NCBI RefSeq assembly: GCF_037975245.1 | Contig: NC_092572.1 | Location: 558,001-622,000, forward strand | From: Apostichopus japonicus | Taxonomy: Eukaryota; Echinodermata; Holothuroidea; Aspidochirotida; Stichopodidae | Direction of reading: 5' to 3' | Length of the DNA: 64,000 bases | Part shown: piece after piece, positions 20,960 through 42,336 of the stretch | Layout: every line of letters begins with the position of its first letter | How positions within the stretch are numbered: position 1 is the first letter of the stretch | Translations under genes and position numbers: made by a program | The notes under the pieces: generated by a model | Told to the model about the DNA's origin: nothing | The model's input: only the letters and a program-made list of their open reading frames with translations | Databases searched by the model: none

Positions 20960-22780
20960 ATCTAATTATTGTAATGTAGGTGTGTTGACAGCTTTCTTCA
21001 TCACCACTAAACTAAATATTTTTAATGTAAAATGTTAAGAAATTACATTATTGTTCCTTAATAGCTGCTAAGCTCGTTTTGAGAGCTAAGTAAAAATAAA
21101 CCATTTTGAAAGAATATAAAATGAAACCAAGAAACAGAAACCTCGATGCATTACTACCTGCTAGGACAATGATATGTACTCATCATATGTAATGTAATGG
21201 CCATACGTATATAGAGTACTGATCAAATCAGTAGGTTTTAGTATCGTTTTTAACTTAACACAGATGTGCAATAAAAGTATCTTTTAAACAATTTCCCTTT
21301 TGAGTATTGTATCTCTCAGTATCTGGATTCGTTGTTCTGCGTTAGTTGTTCATTAATATTTCCTTGTTTGATAATACTTCCTTGTATTATTCCTATTATA
21401 AATCAAACCTATACATTCGCAGTCTACATAAATGTACAATGTTTGTATGACAATACTAATTCTATAGTAGTAAAGTTGTGATGGGTGATGTAACTGTACA
21501 CACGAAGCTTGAACTACAGACTTTTAAATTTCTATTTATAACTGACATGCTTTGAATTACAACTAAACAATTGAAAATGATGTTGTATTGTTCGTCTGCT
21601 TGCCGGTCTATGCTGGTATACAGTGTCTACGATGACTGTAAGAGAAGGATATATGATTCAAGAAATAATTGAGAATAATGAGCTGAACAGTTGACAAAAT
21701 TTCAAACAAAGATCTGTTGATAACTGTGTCTACGCAATTATTATTTTTATTAGGGAAAAAAATCAATTCATGTGACGGAAATAATGTTCAGTTTACTCTG
21801 AAATTATTAATCGGTCATTACTTATTTATTATTCTGTTTGACCAGTTTTGAAGGTATTAGTCAATGATGACCAATATAAGACAATCAAGAACAACACATA
21901 AGTCCCCTGCAGCGATACTCGTTCAATGAAGAAATTGTACATTCATTAAATGCGGACAACGTTAACTATTCAACTAGTATCACTGAAGTATATTAAGACT
22001 CCTTAATTCGTTAGCATCATTTAGATACGAACAAATAAACTGATACATAAAGTATACGTATGAGCATCATTTCCTGGACAAAGGCGCATTTATTTTATTT
22101 CCAATAACATTTTGCATATATAACCAGTTTGCCTTGAAATATCCTTGTAGGAACAGTAGTTATGTGTGTGTATTAATAACACAGTAACTGTGTTTTTAAG
22201 TGAGTCACTTTTCCGGAGTTATAGTGGTTTTATAATAACACAACTTCCAATACCATAGGTAATTAATGACATTTATCGATATGTCTTCATTAAGAATTGT
22301 CAACACTTGTTTGCACCCACACATTATCATGCACTTATAATTAATATACATACTGCTCATCATAAAGTCTGTTTGCAAGAAAATGATTTGAAGTAACACT
22401 AAAAGGAGTGGTAATTTCTAATGTCCAATTTCAAATGGTTTTGTTGTTGCGTTATCTGCGTCTTTCATACATCCTCCCTCTTCTTATTCAGGAAAACTCA
22501 CAAAATAGACATAAGTAATATTTTAATGCTTCAAGTGCATTATACACACAGTTATTAAGAAATAATAAAGTTACAAAGCACTTGGTTTTCAAACGAGTAA
22601 CATGTGAAATATACAGCTCTCCCAACAGACACCTAAACATGTAAACATGGTGGGCAAACACTAATTGCATTAATAGCTTATCTTACTTTCCTCATGTGCT
22701 AGATACACAAATTTTAATCATCCAACATAGTAAACATACGTTGAGCGCTCACTTTACAATGTGGTGGTTCATTAACTGTT
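20960..22780. other. Intergenic DNA downstream of gene B, no gene seen
   Basis: AT-rich; no convincing exon pairs on either strand. I searched the minus strand for the missing 5' exons of gene A and found none. Confidence 0.4.
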
Positions 22781-22959
22781 TGAAAGTATTTATTTGTTTT
22801 TTCCATCGTCTAAAATTCCTCAGTTAGTTTTCTGTTATGATTAAAATAACTAATAAAATTGTCTACATTGGTAAAACATTCAAACTCTGAAACAAGATTG
22901 AAACAATAACATAATTGATATTTAAAAACACTATGAACGTGAATCATCAGTTGACTAAA

Positions 22960-32053
<9,094 letters not shown>

Positions 32054-32069
32054 CTGTGAAACAAAATTA

Positions 32070-33372
32070 ATAGTATGAATGTAAGAATGGTATCACCTAA
32101 CTGTTTATGAATGTAAGAATGAAAATCATCTTACTGCTTAAGAATGTAAGAATGTGATCACCTAACTGCTCATGAATGTAAGAATGAGATCACCTTACTG
32201 CTTATGAATGTAAGAATGAGATCACATTACTGCTTATGAATGTAAGAATGATATCACCTTACTGCTTATGAATGTAAGAATGAGATCACCTTACTGCTTA
32301 TGAATGTAAGAATGATATCACCTTACTGCTTATGAATGTAAGAATGAGATCACCTTACTGCTAATGAATGTAAGAATGAGATCACCTGACTGCTCATGAA
32401 TGTAAGAATGAGATCACCTTACTGCTTATGAATGTAAGAATGAGATCACCGTACTGCCTATGAATGTAAGAATGAGATCACCTTACTGCTTTTGAATGTA
32501 AGAATGAGATCACCTTACTGCTTATGAATGCAAGAATGAGATCACCTTACTGCTTATGCATGTAAGAATGGGATCACCTAACTGTTTATGAATGTAAGAA
32601 TGTGATCACCTTACTGCTTATGAATGTTAGAATGAAATCACCTAACTGTTTATGAATGTAAGAATGATATCACCTTACTGCTTATGAATATAAGAATGAG
32701 ATCACCTAACTGTTTATGAATGTAAGAATGATATCAACTTACTGCTTATGAATGTAAGAATGAGATCACCTTACTGCTTATGAATGTAAGAATGAGATCA
32801 CCTTACTGTTCATGAATGTAGGAATGTGATCACCTTACTGCTAATGAATGTAAGAATGTGATCACCTTACTGCTTATGAATGTAAAAATGATATCACCTT
32901 ACTGCTTAAGAATGTAAGAATCTGATCACCTTACTGTTCATGAATGTAAGAATGTGATCACATTACTGCTAATGAATGTAAGAATGTGATCACCTTACTG
33001 CTTATGAATGTAAGAATGAGATCACCTTAGTGTCCATGAATGTAAGAATGTGATCACCTTACTGCTAATGAATGTAAGAATGAGATCACCTTACTGTTTA
33101 TGAATATAAGAATGATATCACCTTACTGCTTATGAATGTAAGAATGAGATCACCTTACTGCTTATGATTGTAAGAATGATATCACCTTACTGCTTATGAA
33201 TGTAAGAATGAGATCACCTTACTGCTTATGAATGTAAGAATGAAATCACCTTACTGCTTATGATTGTAAGAATGAGATCACCTTACTGCTAATGAATGTA
33301 AAAAGGATACCACTTCTCTGTTTATGAATGTAATAATGGGATCTTTTTAAAGAGATCACCTGACTGCTTATT
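32070..33372. repeat. 32-bp minisatellite, about 40 units
   Basis: GAATGTAAGAATGAGATCAC followed by CTTACTGCTTAT, repeated head to tail with point variation only. It starts 17 bp upstream of the gene B transmembrane-exon acceptor. Units are contiguous with no unique spacers, so this is not a CRISPR-like array. Confidence 0.95.
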
Positions 33373-33379
33373 TCTAAAT

Positions 33380-36040
33380 TAAATGCTAGCTAATATAAGC
33401 TACAAACTGATTCCTCAATTTTATTTGTTAAATTTATTACTGTTTGAACTGTTTGCAACATACAAAAGAACGAGACGTGTAGATGACAGTTATGTATTCA
33501 GATATATGATGTTACAGTTGCCCATTTATGATAATCACACAGACACTGAAAGTGATGATTTGCACAAGTTCATGTTCCTGAACACAACCATCATAACGAA
33601 TGATATAACACAGTTATGTCTAATTAGTTATTGTTTCAATTCCATAGCTGATACCTAAAGCGAAAACGGAACTTGATGCTAACAATGATAATGTAACTTT
33701 CCAATTGTTCCCTTGGATACAATTAGCAAAATGTTTTCATGCCGCATTCAGATATCCGACAGGTCGAAAGGTGGCTTTATACCATATTAGTCTTGTAATA
33801 TGGTCATTTATCAAATATGTATCCAAATATAAGATGTTCGGGAGTATTTGGCTAATGTGTGTTCGATTATTGCCTATCAGAAAAACTCTTAAATGGGCGA
33901 GAATGATTTTAAGACCATGTCGATTATACCCAATACAAACATGTCGAATTTACGACCACTGTCGGAATTATCATAAATAAACAGATTTAACAACTACAGA
34001 TTACGGAATTAATAAATATAAACCGGATATAGAAATCCCACGCGTGACTTATTAACGTATACGGGGATAATTAGCCTCACGTGGTGACTGCATTAATCGA
34101 ACTGCTCAAAGATATTTGATAAAGCATGTCGAATATCGCGGAATTCAACATGCCGGAATAACAATGGACATGTCGAATTTAGCCACGTGGAGCAAAATAT
34201 TCATCTTTCGTGTCGAAATAAGCATATCTTTTGGTCGAAGTTTGCTTATCTATGAGGTCGAAGTTCGCGTACTATGCCTAAGACCCCATCCCGATTGCCA
34301 CTAAAAAATCACAATTGTAAGTGTGTAAGCGATCTTCAATCAAAACTATCTTATAGGGATAAGATACCAGACGGAATAGCGCACACCATAATTGCACTGT
34401 AAAATACGTTACTTTCTCTCCTTTTTACAATAAGCGTTAAAATATCTAAGTGATCGAAAACCGCTCATGATACCCTGTTTGACCTCTCTGTGACCTGTGA
34501 TAAGTAAGAAGTTCCATGACAACATCCCTTCGTTTAAGACTCATTTCGATAAATACCATTTAAGAATATTTTTCACAGTTAAAAGTATTTTTCCCCTCAT
34601 TCTATTGTGTGTTTATTTAGCAAGACATTCAAGCATCATACTTTTAAAGACTGACATATATCACATAGTTTAGCAGCTTTACATAATGAAAACAAAAAAC
34701 TTCAAAAGAACGTTGTAATAGTAAACACCATAGAAACACTTTACATATTTTTCTCTTCTTGTTTCCCTTTAACTGAGCAGCATCAATTAAACGCAAGTAA
34801 GTAGCATTCTTTCGTCATACATTGATTATTTTGTGATTACTATGACACTAAAGATGACGTAATTGTTCATTTTATTGTCAATTGACGTTCTTAGCAAACA
34901 GCCTAGACTGCTTTCATAAACCTTTTGTGTTGTCGATCGATACTGTAGAACTGATATTTTGTTAGAATTGAAAGGCTTTGGAGGTATTGAACGAACGTTT
35001 GTTATCAGATCCTTATATAGGCTTTGCATTGTGTATCCTTTTAAAACAACAATTAAACACATTTATCGTAGAATTGACTATGCACCTTTCATCTTTATAT
35101 CTGCGTCATCAGTTAATGGTATGTGTTTTACTTTCGGTGAGAAACTTGATATACTTCACCATGACAGCACCGTGACTGCACCGTGACAGAACCGTGACTT
35201 CATCATGACATCACCGTGACTACACCATAACAGCACCATGGCAGCAGTCCTCCTATATGATAAAACTGCGCCTTTAGCAAAAAAACATATTAAACTAATC
35301 AAAGTGTAACGAAACGCTTCAATGTCTCACTCGGCTACTTGTTTCATTTTATAAATCAAAACAAATACCTGCTTTTACCGTTATTCTATATGCTTTGTTT
35401 CCTTTGAACTTTGGTAATTAATAATCGTTATTAAAGAGTCGTATATGTACAACGTATTAAAAAAATAATTCTTTAAATGCTTTGTGTAAACATACAATTT
35501 ACTAGTTAAGTCCTTGATCACATCTTACGATTATACGATAACACCCCATAGTCATGTCATGTATTTTAATTGTTTTTCTATGTTATATAAGTATTTTAAA
35601 GGTACACGAAGTTGGTGTGGTCCATGTATGACGCAACACGATTATTGTGCAATGACCAAACCAACTAAAATACAATATTTCATCTTAACAATCGAGAGAA
35701 TTATCACTTATTTTTATAATGTTTATATTTCAGATTCGGTATGCCTTGAATTTTTCCGTGACAAGAATGTTACTATCTAGTAAATGCGACAGTGTAGATA
35801 TCTCAAAAGAACTTTAAACTCACTTATGGTGTCTGTGCTGCTTCTTAGATTACCATCAGCATGCCATTACGTGATCACAGAATTTAAAAACAGCTTGCAT
35901 CTTAACTCTATACATTAATCGTGTCACTACGTCACTAAAGCGAGAGAAATTTACTAAATAGTTTACAAATAACAACATTTCATGAACGATTTGTCAGTAC
36001 TTAGAAGATTAGGATGATTAGCTATTTGATGAACATAAGA
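33380..36040. other. Upstream region of gene B, no exon found
   Basis: Open frames of 62-91 codons on both strands show no domains. 33760-34300 and 52540-52760 both hold dispersed TGTCGAA motifs, and 34440-34500 resembles 52900-52950 (CTAAGTGATCG, TACCCTG, TTGACC). It is therefore probably an old copy of the same dispersed repeat. Confidence 0.4.
35160..35242. repeat. Short repeat of CACCGTGACTG/A-type units
   Basis: Six or seven 10-15-bp units such as ACAGCACCGTGACTGCACC. Confidence 0.75.
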
Positions 36041-36112
36041 AGCCACATTGTTTCTATGGCAATCACATCGAATGAAAACCTGGTCTTATCACACATTAAT
36101 GAATGCGATTAT

Positions 36113-36294
36113 ACTTTTTAAGAAAAAGTCGCCCAGGAAAGAACTTGGACACGAAAACCCAACTACCGAACGACTGATCCGCTCTCAACCCCAGTCCCCT
36201 TGCATCTGTGTGATAATTGTCAGGTGTGCATCACCATCCTCTCGAAAGGGAACATATACTACACACGATCTTAGCCAAAAGGCCGAGAAGCGAT
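36113..36294 (-). pseudogene. U2 snRNA 5'-end chimeric retrocopy
   Basis: From 36294 downward the minus strand starts ATCGCTTCTCGGCCTTTTGG and continues CTAAGATC with the branch-site-pairing GTAGTA. About 42 of 45 bases fit canonical U2 snRNA, and then the sequence is unrelated for about 135 nt. The insert is bracketed by identical 14-bp repeats ATGAATGCGATTAT (36099-36112 and 36293-36306), the mark of target-primed retrotransposition. There is no Sm site or U2 3' domain, so it is not a functional U2 gene. The fused part may come from a LINE 3' end or a host transcript; I cannot tell which. Confidence 0.8.
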
Positions 36295-36374
36295 GAATGC
36301 GATTATGATACTTTAAACTTAGGGCGCTATTTAAGATCTAACTCTTAAAGAAAATATTTAACATGGGTGATAAG

Positions 36375-36890
36375 TAAACTGTGGGTAAACTTCTATTACC
36401 AGGAGTGAAAAATTGTAAGTAGACTCCTAGTATCACGAGTGAGAAGCACAACTATGGGTACACTTCTATTACCAGAGTGATAAGCAAACATTCTGTAGAC
36501 ATATGTTGCCAGGAGTGATAAGCAACTGTAGGTATATATAAATATTGCCAGGAGTGATAATCAAACTGTAGGTAGACTTCTATTACCAGGAGTGATAAGA
36601 TAACTGTAGGTAGAATTCTATTTCCAGAGTGATAAGCAAACATTCTGTAGAAATCTGTTGCTAGGAGTTATAAGCAAACTGTAGGTATATATCATTGCCG
36701 GTAGTGATAATCAAACTGTAGGTAGAATTCTATTTCCAGAGTGATCAGCAAACATTCTGTAAAATATGTTGCCAGGAGTTATAAGCAAACTGTAGGTATA
36801 TATATATATTGCCGGGAGTGATAATCAAAATGTAGGTAGAATTCTAGTACCAGGAGTGATAAGCTTACTGTAGGAAGACTTATATTACCA
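36375..36890. repeat. About 40-60-bp minisatellite
   Basis: Units of AGGAGTGATAAGCAAACTGT, AGGTAGAATTC and TATTACC in several length classes. Confidence 0.85.
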
Positions 36891-36899
36891 GAGAGAAAA

Positions 36900-39640
36900 A
36901 AAAACACACTTGACAACACAATAAACATAGTGCTTGCTACAAATGCTAAGAATATAAAACAACGTAAAAAATGAGGACATATTACACAAGTACACAAGTA
37001 CATCACAGACCCTTGGGAAGACAATGTCCACTTATTATTACGCTAAAATCCGCAGGGAAGTATGTACATGATATGACTTATTGACAAAATAGCGGTGTGC
37101 AATTACAACATTGATGAGAGCCTATCTGTTCTCGCAAGAGAGTCAATTTAAGTTTTGATTTTACGTTAGAGGCAAAAATAATTCCACATCTGCCTACACA
37201 AGGATAGAGAAAATCTGCACATGGTCACGTTCATATAAACACAAATAATTAGACGTTAATGTACAAGATTAGCTCAGGAGCCAATAAAATGAGAGAGTCG
37301 AGAGAGATGAGATGGAAAATTTAAAGCACTTGTTTGCAAATGTTTGATAATTTCACCAAGATGATGATGTATAGACTACTGAAAAAGTACTGAAATGGAT
37401 TTAACTAATACTCTGTTATCGGAAATGAAGGTTATCGGATAGGAGCGATAAAGTAATCATTACATTCAATTCTCAGCATTTTCGGACTAGACAAGTTTCT
37501 TGATGTAAGATGGTTATTAATTTGTTTCATTTAAACTAATACTTGGAAACTTAAAAACCCTCGCCCTTTTTAAATAAAGTGGATATTGTGGACTCACTAC
37601 ATCGTTCATGATGTGATTTTAGTATCAAAAAGTATTGCAAGCTGAAGGCTTTCGAAAAGTCTCGCTAATATAGTTAATATGCCAACGCATTTAAACAACG
37701 CGAGATTTTCTTTTCTTTAAAACATCCTAACCTGAGAGTTGTTGAAACTGATTCGTGGTTTTACTTAACATGGTGTTATCACCAGAGGCCATAGCAGCTG
37801 GGGTAAACCCCTTCCAAATTAAAGCTTAGATGAAGGTTATTGATTCCTTTATCGTCACAGGTTTGCGTCCTATCATTGTGTATCTTTGAAATTTAAAGAA
37901 AACATTTTCACCCAAAACTCATTGTTAGGGGAATTAGCTTACATGTGTTTACGAAAGCTTTAGGGAGAATGTGTTTACTAAGTTAGTTACAACATACTTA
38001 TTAGTTATGTGATGACCTCCTAAAATGGCACCCGTGCACCATGTGATATAGTTTCTAGTACCCAATACGCCATATCTCTCAGTATACGGGTCCATATTTG
38101 CAATTATGATATTACGCCACCTATTATACTAACTGTTCTCTGGCAGAATTATGTCATCAACATATCAGAGTACACAGTTCTGTAGAGTATTGTCAGTAAT
38201 ACTCGATTGGCTATCATATCCGACATATGATCAATTGTAATTAACTTCTCTCCTACATCGAAGGAATATTTTGACCAACTATTTTAATATATGCACTGAA
38301 TATGTCTTTCTCACGCATTAATGGTAACTATTTTTGGTGAGATTCTTTTTTTCTTTGTATATTGAAACATTAGTTCTAGGAATGTGTTGGTCGTATGTGT
38401 TAAATGTTCATATTAACGCAAGTTATAACATGAGAACCAAAATATTATAAGACTTTATATTCACTACTGCAATAATTCTCATGGTATCAATCAATAAAGA
38501 CCTCGCGTATATATCTTAGAACTAAAGTGTCTGCGAAATTTTCTTCTGCAATTTATAATTATTCATTTTTTGGCGTTTTATCGGATAACGCACACATGTT
38601 CTATTCACTGTGGTACTTTCGTTGACTCACAGATATACTGTAGGCTAACTTGCAATTGCATAACGGGGAAATTGACATATTTTCGAAAACTAGTGGCAAG
38701 GCAAATTCGAAAGAAGTGTTATGTTATTACTTACTATTAATAAACGTTTCTCTTGTCCACAAGTTCCATTTTATGAAATATGATTTCAACAGGTAGCTGT
38801 GATTGAGATGAGGTGGGTTTAGGAGGGGGGGGGGGGGGAGGGGAATGGTCTGTTAAAACAAACGATGATTTATCACATTTTATTAACTTGCGCTTGTATA
38901 TTTACATATATATCCATATCTTAAATTTAAAATGTAATCATTTTAGTATTTAACAGCCATAACCCTTACTAGTAAGATATCAGCATTTATTATATTATTA
39001 TATCATTTATGGGTTTTGTTATTGTTTCACAGAAACACCTGTCAATAAAGAAGAGATTCCAAATTTCAAGTGACTAAACCATGTAACTGATGTATATTAT
39101 GGAAATACTTGGAAGAAAATGATGTTTCCCAACTTTACAAGGCCGATAATATGAGAACTATTGATTTTCTTGTATTTATTAGAGTTTCTTACAAGCCATT
39201 TTCTGAATACACCATTTCCTATGCGTTATTTTATACGATTATAAGTAATGGAAGTTTCATTATCAGAAGTATTGATAACAACGTTTTCACTATTTCAATA
39301 TGTTCATGTTAAGCTTAGTGTTAATCGAAAACTGCATATAATCACTCTCCATTGCTACTACGATAGTAATACGATGTGTGCTGAATATATTGTATATTAA
39401 CAAAGACATGTAACAGCCTATATATACAACGAAGAAACAAAAAATAGAAACATATAAGTTTCTCTAATACCGTGTTGCATCAACAGAACATATTATTGTA
39501 TAATATCATATGTGGGTATTCACCTCTTTGTTCAGGACTTAATACGGTGTGAAGTGGCCACCCTACTTTCACTTTCTTGTTTTTTACTGTTCTGTGTCAG
39601 TTAATGCCACGATGTGTTATACTTCCTTGTAAACTCATTG
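36900..39640. other. Upstream region of gene B, nothing firm
   Basis: AT-rich. It contains a 15-17-base poly-G run near 38828-38844 and a possible decayed coding fragment on minus at 37739-37830 (discussed among rejected items). No splice-supported exon was found. Confidence 0.4.
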
Positions 39641-39647
39641 CCATCCG

Positions 39648-39922
39648 ATTCACACAGAGATTACAGTAACTACTGTTAATCTGCAAAAGTTTTGTACCAC
39701 AGTAAAAAATATATGATAAATCGGTAGCATGTTCTGTTAGAATTACAGTAAAAACTGAGGATATTTGTAATCTCATCGAATCTCAACAACTCGCTTTGTT
39801 GGGATTACACATATCTTCAGTTCTTTCTGTAATTCTAATAGAACATGCAGCTGATTTATAACACGATCCAGTTTTTACTGTGGTTCATATATCATATTTA
39901 GTAACTGTGTTCTCTGTGTGTA
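39648..39922. mobile_element. Long imperfect palindrome (foldback/MITE-like)
   Basis: Outer ends CACACAGAGA (39651-39660) and TCTCTGTGTG (39911-39920) are inverted. Inside, ACCACAGTAAAAA, GCATGTTCTGTTAGAATTAC and AACTGAGGATAT on the left mirror ATATCTTCAGTT, GTAATTCTAATAGAACATGC and TTTTTACTGTGGT on the right. The whole 275 bp can fold on itself around a short loop near 39785. No clear target duplication was seen, and there is no coding capacity. Confidence 0.65.
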
Positions 39923-40435
39923 TCAGGTGTCATTGGACATCGTATTGTGTGGAAAGATAACATATATAATTGTGGTCTATAATTTCATCGCAATATGTTT
40001 TTTCTATGATACACCAACATTAGTGTAATATAATATGATTTATTTCTAATTTAATTTCCTGCAACATATTTAAGAGCCTGGACAAAGGAGACGTGGAACC
40101 CTATTAACCTCACATTTTGAGCGATTTTGTTTTCATGCTGCGTAATTTATGCCTCATAAGACTAACTACCAGAGCATCATCAACTTAATGTTGTACTTTT
40201 GTTTTATAAACAAAGAATAGTATATTCCGCAAGAGACGGTTTGCGGATTGAATAATGTTACTATGTTGGAATAAGCAACAGGAACCGTTAAGGCTAAAAT
40301 GGTATGGTAATTAAACTGCCTACCTCTGCCTATACTGCAATCACTGCCTAGCATAGTGCATTGTTAATAGGTAGTGTGAACTAAGTTTTTTAAGACATGC
40401 GTGGAATTTCACTACAGTGATTTCTTCGATAAAGC

Positions 40436-41038
40436 TGATTATATTAGATACTCTTCCTGTGTAGACATAGCTATTTGTACTCACATAGCTTACTGTGTGA
40501 GATATTCTTCCTGTGTAGACATTGGCATTATTACTCCCATAGCTTACTAAGCAAGATATTCTTGCTGTGTAGACATTGCTATTTGTACTCACATAGCTTG
40601 CTATGCAAGATATTCTTCCTGTGAAGACATTGTTATTTGTACTCACATATTTTACTATGCAAGATACTCTTCCTTTGTAGACATTGCCATTTGTACTCAC
40701 ATAGCTTACTGTGTGAGATATTCTTCCTGTGAAGACATTGCTATTTGTACTCACATAGCTTACTGTGCAAGATATTCTTCCTGTGTTGACATTGTTATCT
40801 GTAGTCACAAAGCTTACTGTATCAGGTATTCTTCCTGTGAAGACATTGCTATTTTTACTCACATAGCTTTCTATGCAAGATATTATTCCTGCGTAGACAT
40901 TGCTAGTTGTACTCACATATTTTACTATGCAAGATATTCTTCCTGTGTTACAGTGTTATTTGTACTCACATAGATTACTATGTCAGATATTCTTCCTGTG
41001 TTGACATTGTCATCTGTACTCACATAGCTTACTATGCA
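40436..41038. repeat. 54-bp minisatellite
   Basis: About eleven units of AGATATTCTTCCTGTGAAGA, CATTGCTATTTGTACTCAC and ATAGCTTACTATGCA. The period is 18 codons, so a minus-strand frame of 191 codons stays open; this needs no selection. Confidence 0.9.
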
Positions 41039-41587
41039 ATCTTTGCATAATGGAGAACAAGATTTTGTGAAGTTTAACCAAACAGAAAAGTATTAAAGTG
41101 TTCATATCTTTCAGTCTATTCTTTATTTTCGTTTAAAACTATCTACTTCAGAATCTAGTCTATAAAAAAAGACAGAAATAAAAAAAGTTAGCAGTATACA
41201 ATTAGTCATGATATGTATGGCGTAAAATAGTTATGTGATTGACTTATGGATGATATTCATGGAACTCTTCTCATATTAGTTAAGGTTCAGTGCTTCATTC
41301 ATTTAATGGCATGTAAGAGAACCTGTTAAACTCACTACGGTAATAATGTCGTCCAAAATGAAAACTTACTTACTTATCCTAAGCCAAACTAAACGCTGCG
41401 TTTGTTTTGTTAGTGTCAATACCATTAAAAATGATATACAATGCTTTTGGGAGACTTAAATCACTTTGTCGGCATTGTTTTGGCTAGCCTATGCTATAAA
41501 ACAGCTCAAAATGGTTTAGTAAAGAAGTAATATATACAGAAAGTTATTGAAAAATAATAAATATGCGTCAACTTTCCAATTAACAAC

Positions 41588-41662
41588 CTGATATAATGAA
41601 TGATATCTAGCGCTACTGTCATGTTTTGAGTTTGCGAAACTATTTACATTGGTCTCGGTGAT
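41588..41662 (-). CDS. Candidate orphan exon between genes C and B
   Basis: An acceptor ATTCTAAG and donor GTTGTTAA frame 75 nt that read ITETNVNSFANSKHDSS, then ARYHSLYQ. It lies 0.55 kb beyond the stop of gene C and 9.5 kb upstream of gene B's transmembrane exon. Its SARYH overlaps in sequence with the 17560-17610 candidate. It may be a 5' exon of B, an alternative end of C, or chance. Confidence 0.25.
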
Positions 41663-42210
41663 CTTAGAATAATTTATATTTGAGTTATTTATGAATGTGA
41701 GATAATCAATAATGTCAAAAATATTCCACATACCTTAGCTGAAATCCAAATCAAAAGACCATCTTCCTTACTATAAATATGGTGGCTTGATATATTCCAA
41801 GAAGCAGGAAGTAAAATTCATTTAAACGTGAGCACTTAAAAATGATTAAGATAATTTAGAAGTTTTTAAAACTCAGAAGTTTCTTTAATAACTTTTTGAA
41901 ATATTACTCAATACCAACACACCCTGTCCAACTTGGATGGTTGCCACTAAAATCATTCAAATCTGATTTCTTAAAATATCTCAATTTACTCCATGTCTTT
42001 TTCACAAAGCGAGAAGGTTACCTTGAGGAAAGGTTACGATAATCACCATTTTACACCCTTAAAACTACCGTTTGTAAACAAAAATAAAGAAAGCGCTAGA
42101 ATTGAAGAAAAAATGCAACCGCCTAAAGTTTTATGTAATACGCTTAATATTATGATTATTAAAATCATTCCCTCTGACATCCAAGAAGATCCTAGCTACA
42201 CCCAGTTGTT

Positions 42211-42336
42211 CTAGTTCCCAGCATGATAGATGTGTTCTGCGTAGGTTGCTTGATCGGTATTCGCGGCTCCCATGGGAACATACGTTGTTGGAATCGGTAT
42301 CTCATACGAACTGTCGCCGATTAGTTTCTCAAATTT
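42211..42336 (-). CDS. Gene C last exon: signalling tail with YEIP and YVPM
   Basis: Phase 0 entry after ACAG; 41 residues and TAG. It reads KFEKLIGDSSYEIPIPTT, then YVPMG, and ends YAEHIYHAGN. YVPM fits the YxxM consensus for the SH2 domains of PI3K p85; YEIP is a second candidate phosphosite. Gene B ends almost the same way (HIYHAWE), while gene A diverges after its YTAM. Confidence 0.85.
   Translation of the reverse strand, partial: KFEKLIGDSSYEIPIPTTYVPMGAANTDQATYAEHIYHAGN

Noticed and set aside
32070..33372. CRISPR-like regular array of a 32-bp repeat
   Set aside because: Units are contiguous, without unique spacers, in a eukaryotic intron or flank; an ordinary minisatellite.
37739..37830. 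Ankyrin-like or other exon (KGFTPAAMASGDNTML, ending at a GTTAGG donor, minus)
   Set aside because: Looks coding-like, but it is preceded by a stop, needs a frameshift to join the neighbouring DKGINNLHLS frame, and has no clear acceptor. Perhaps a decayed fragment.
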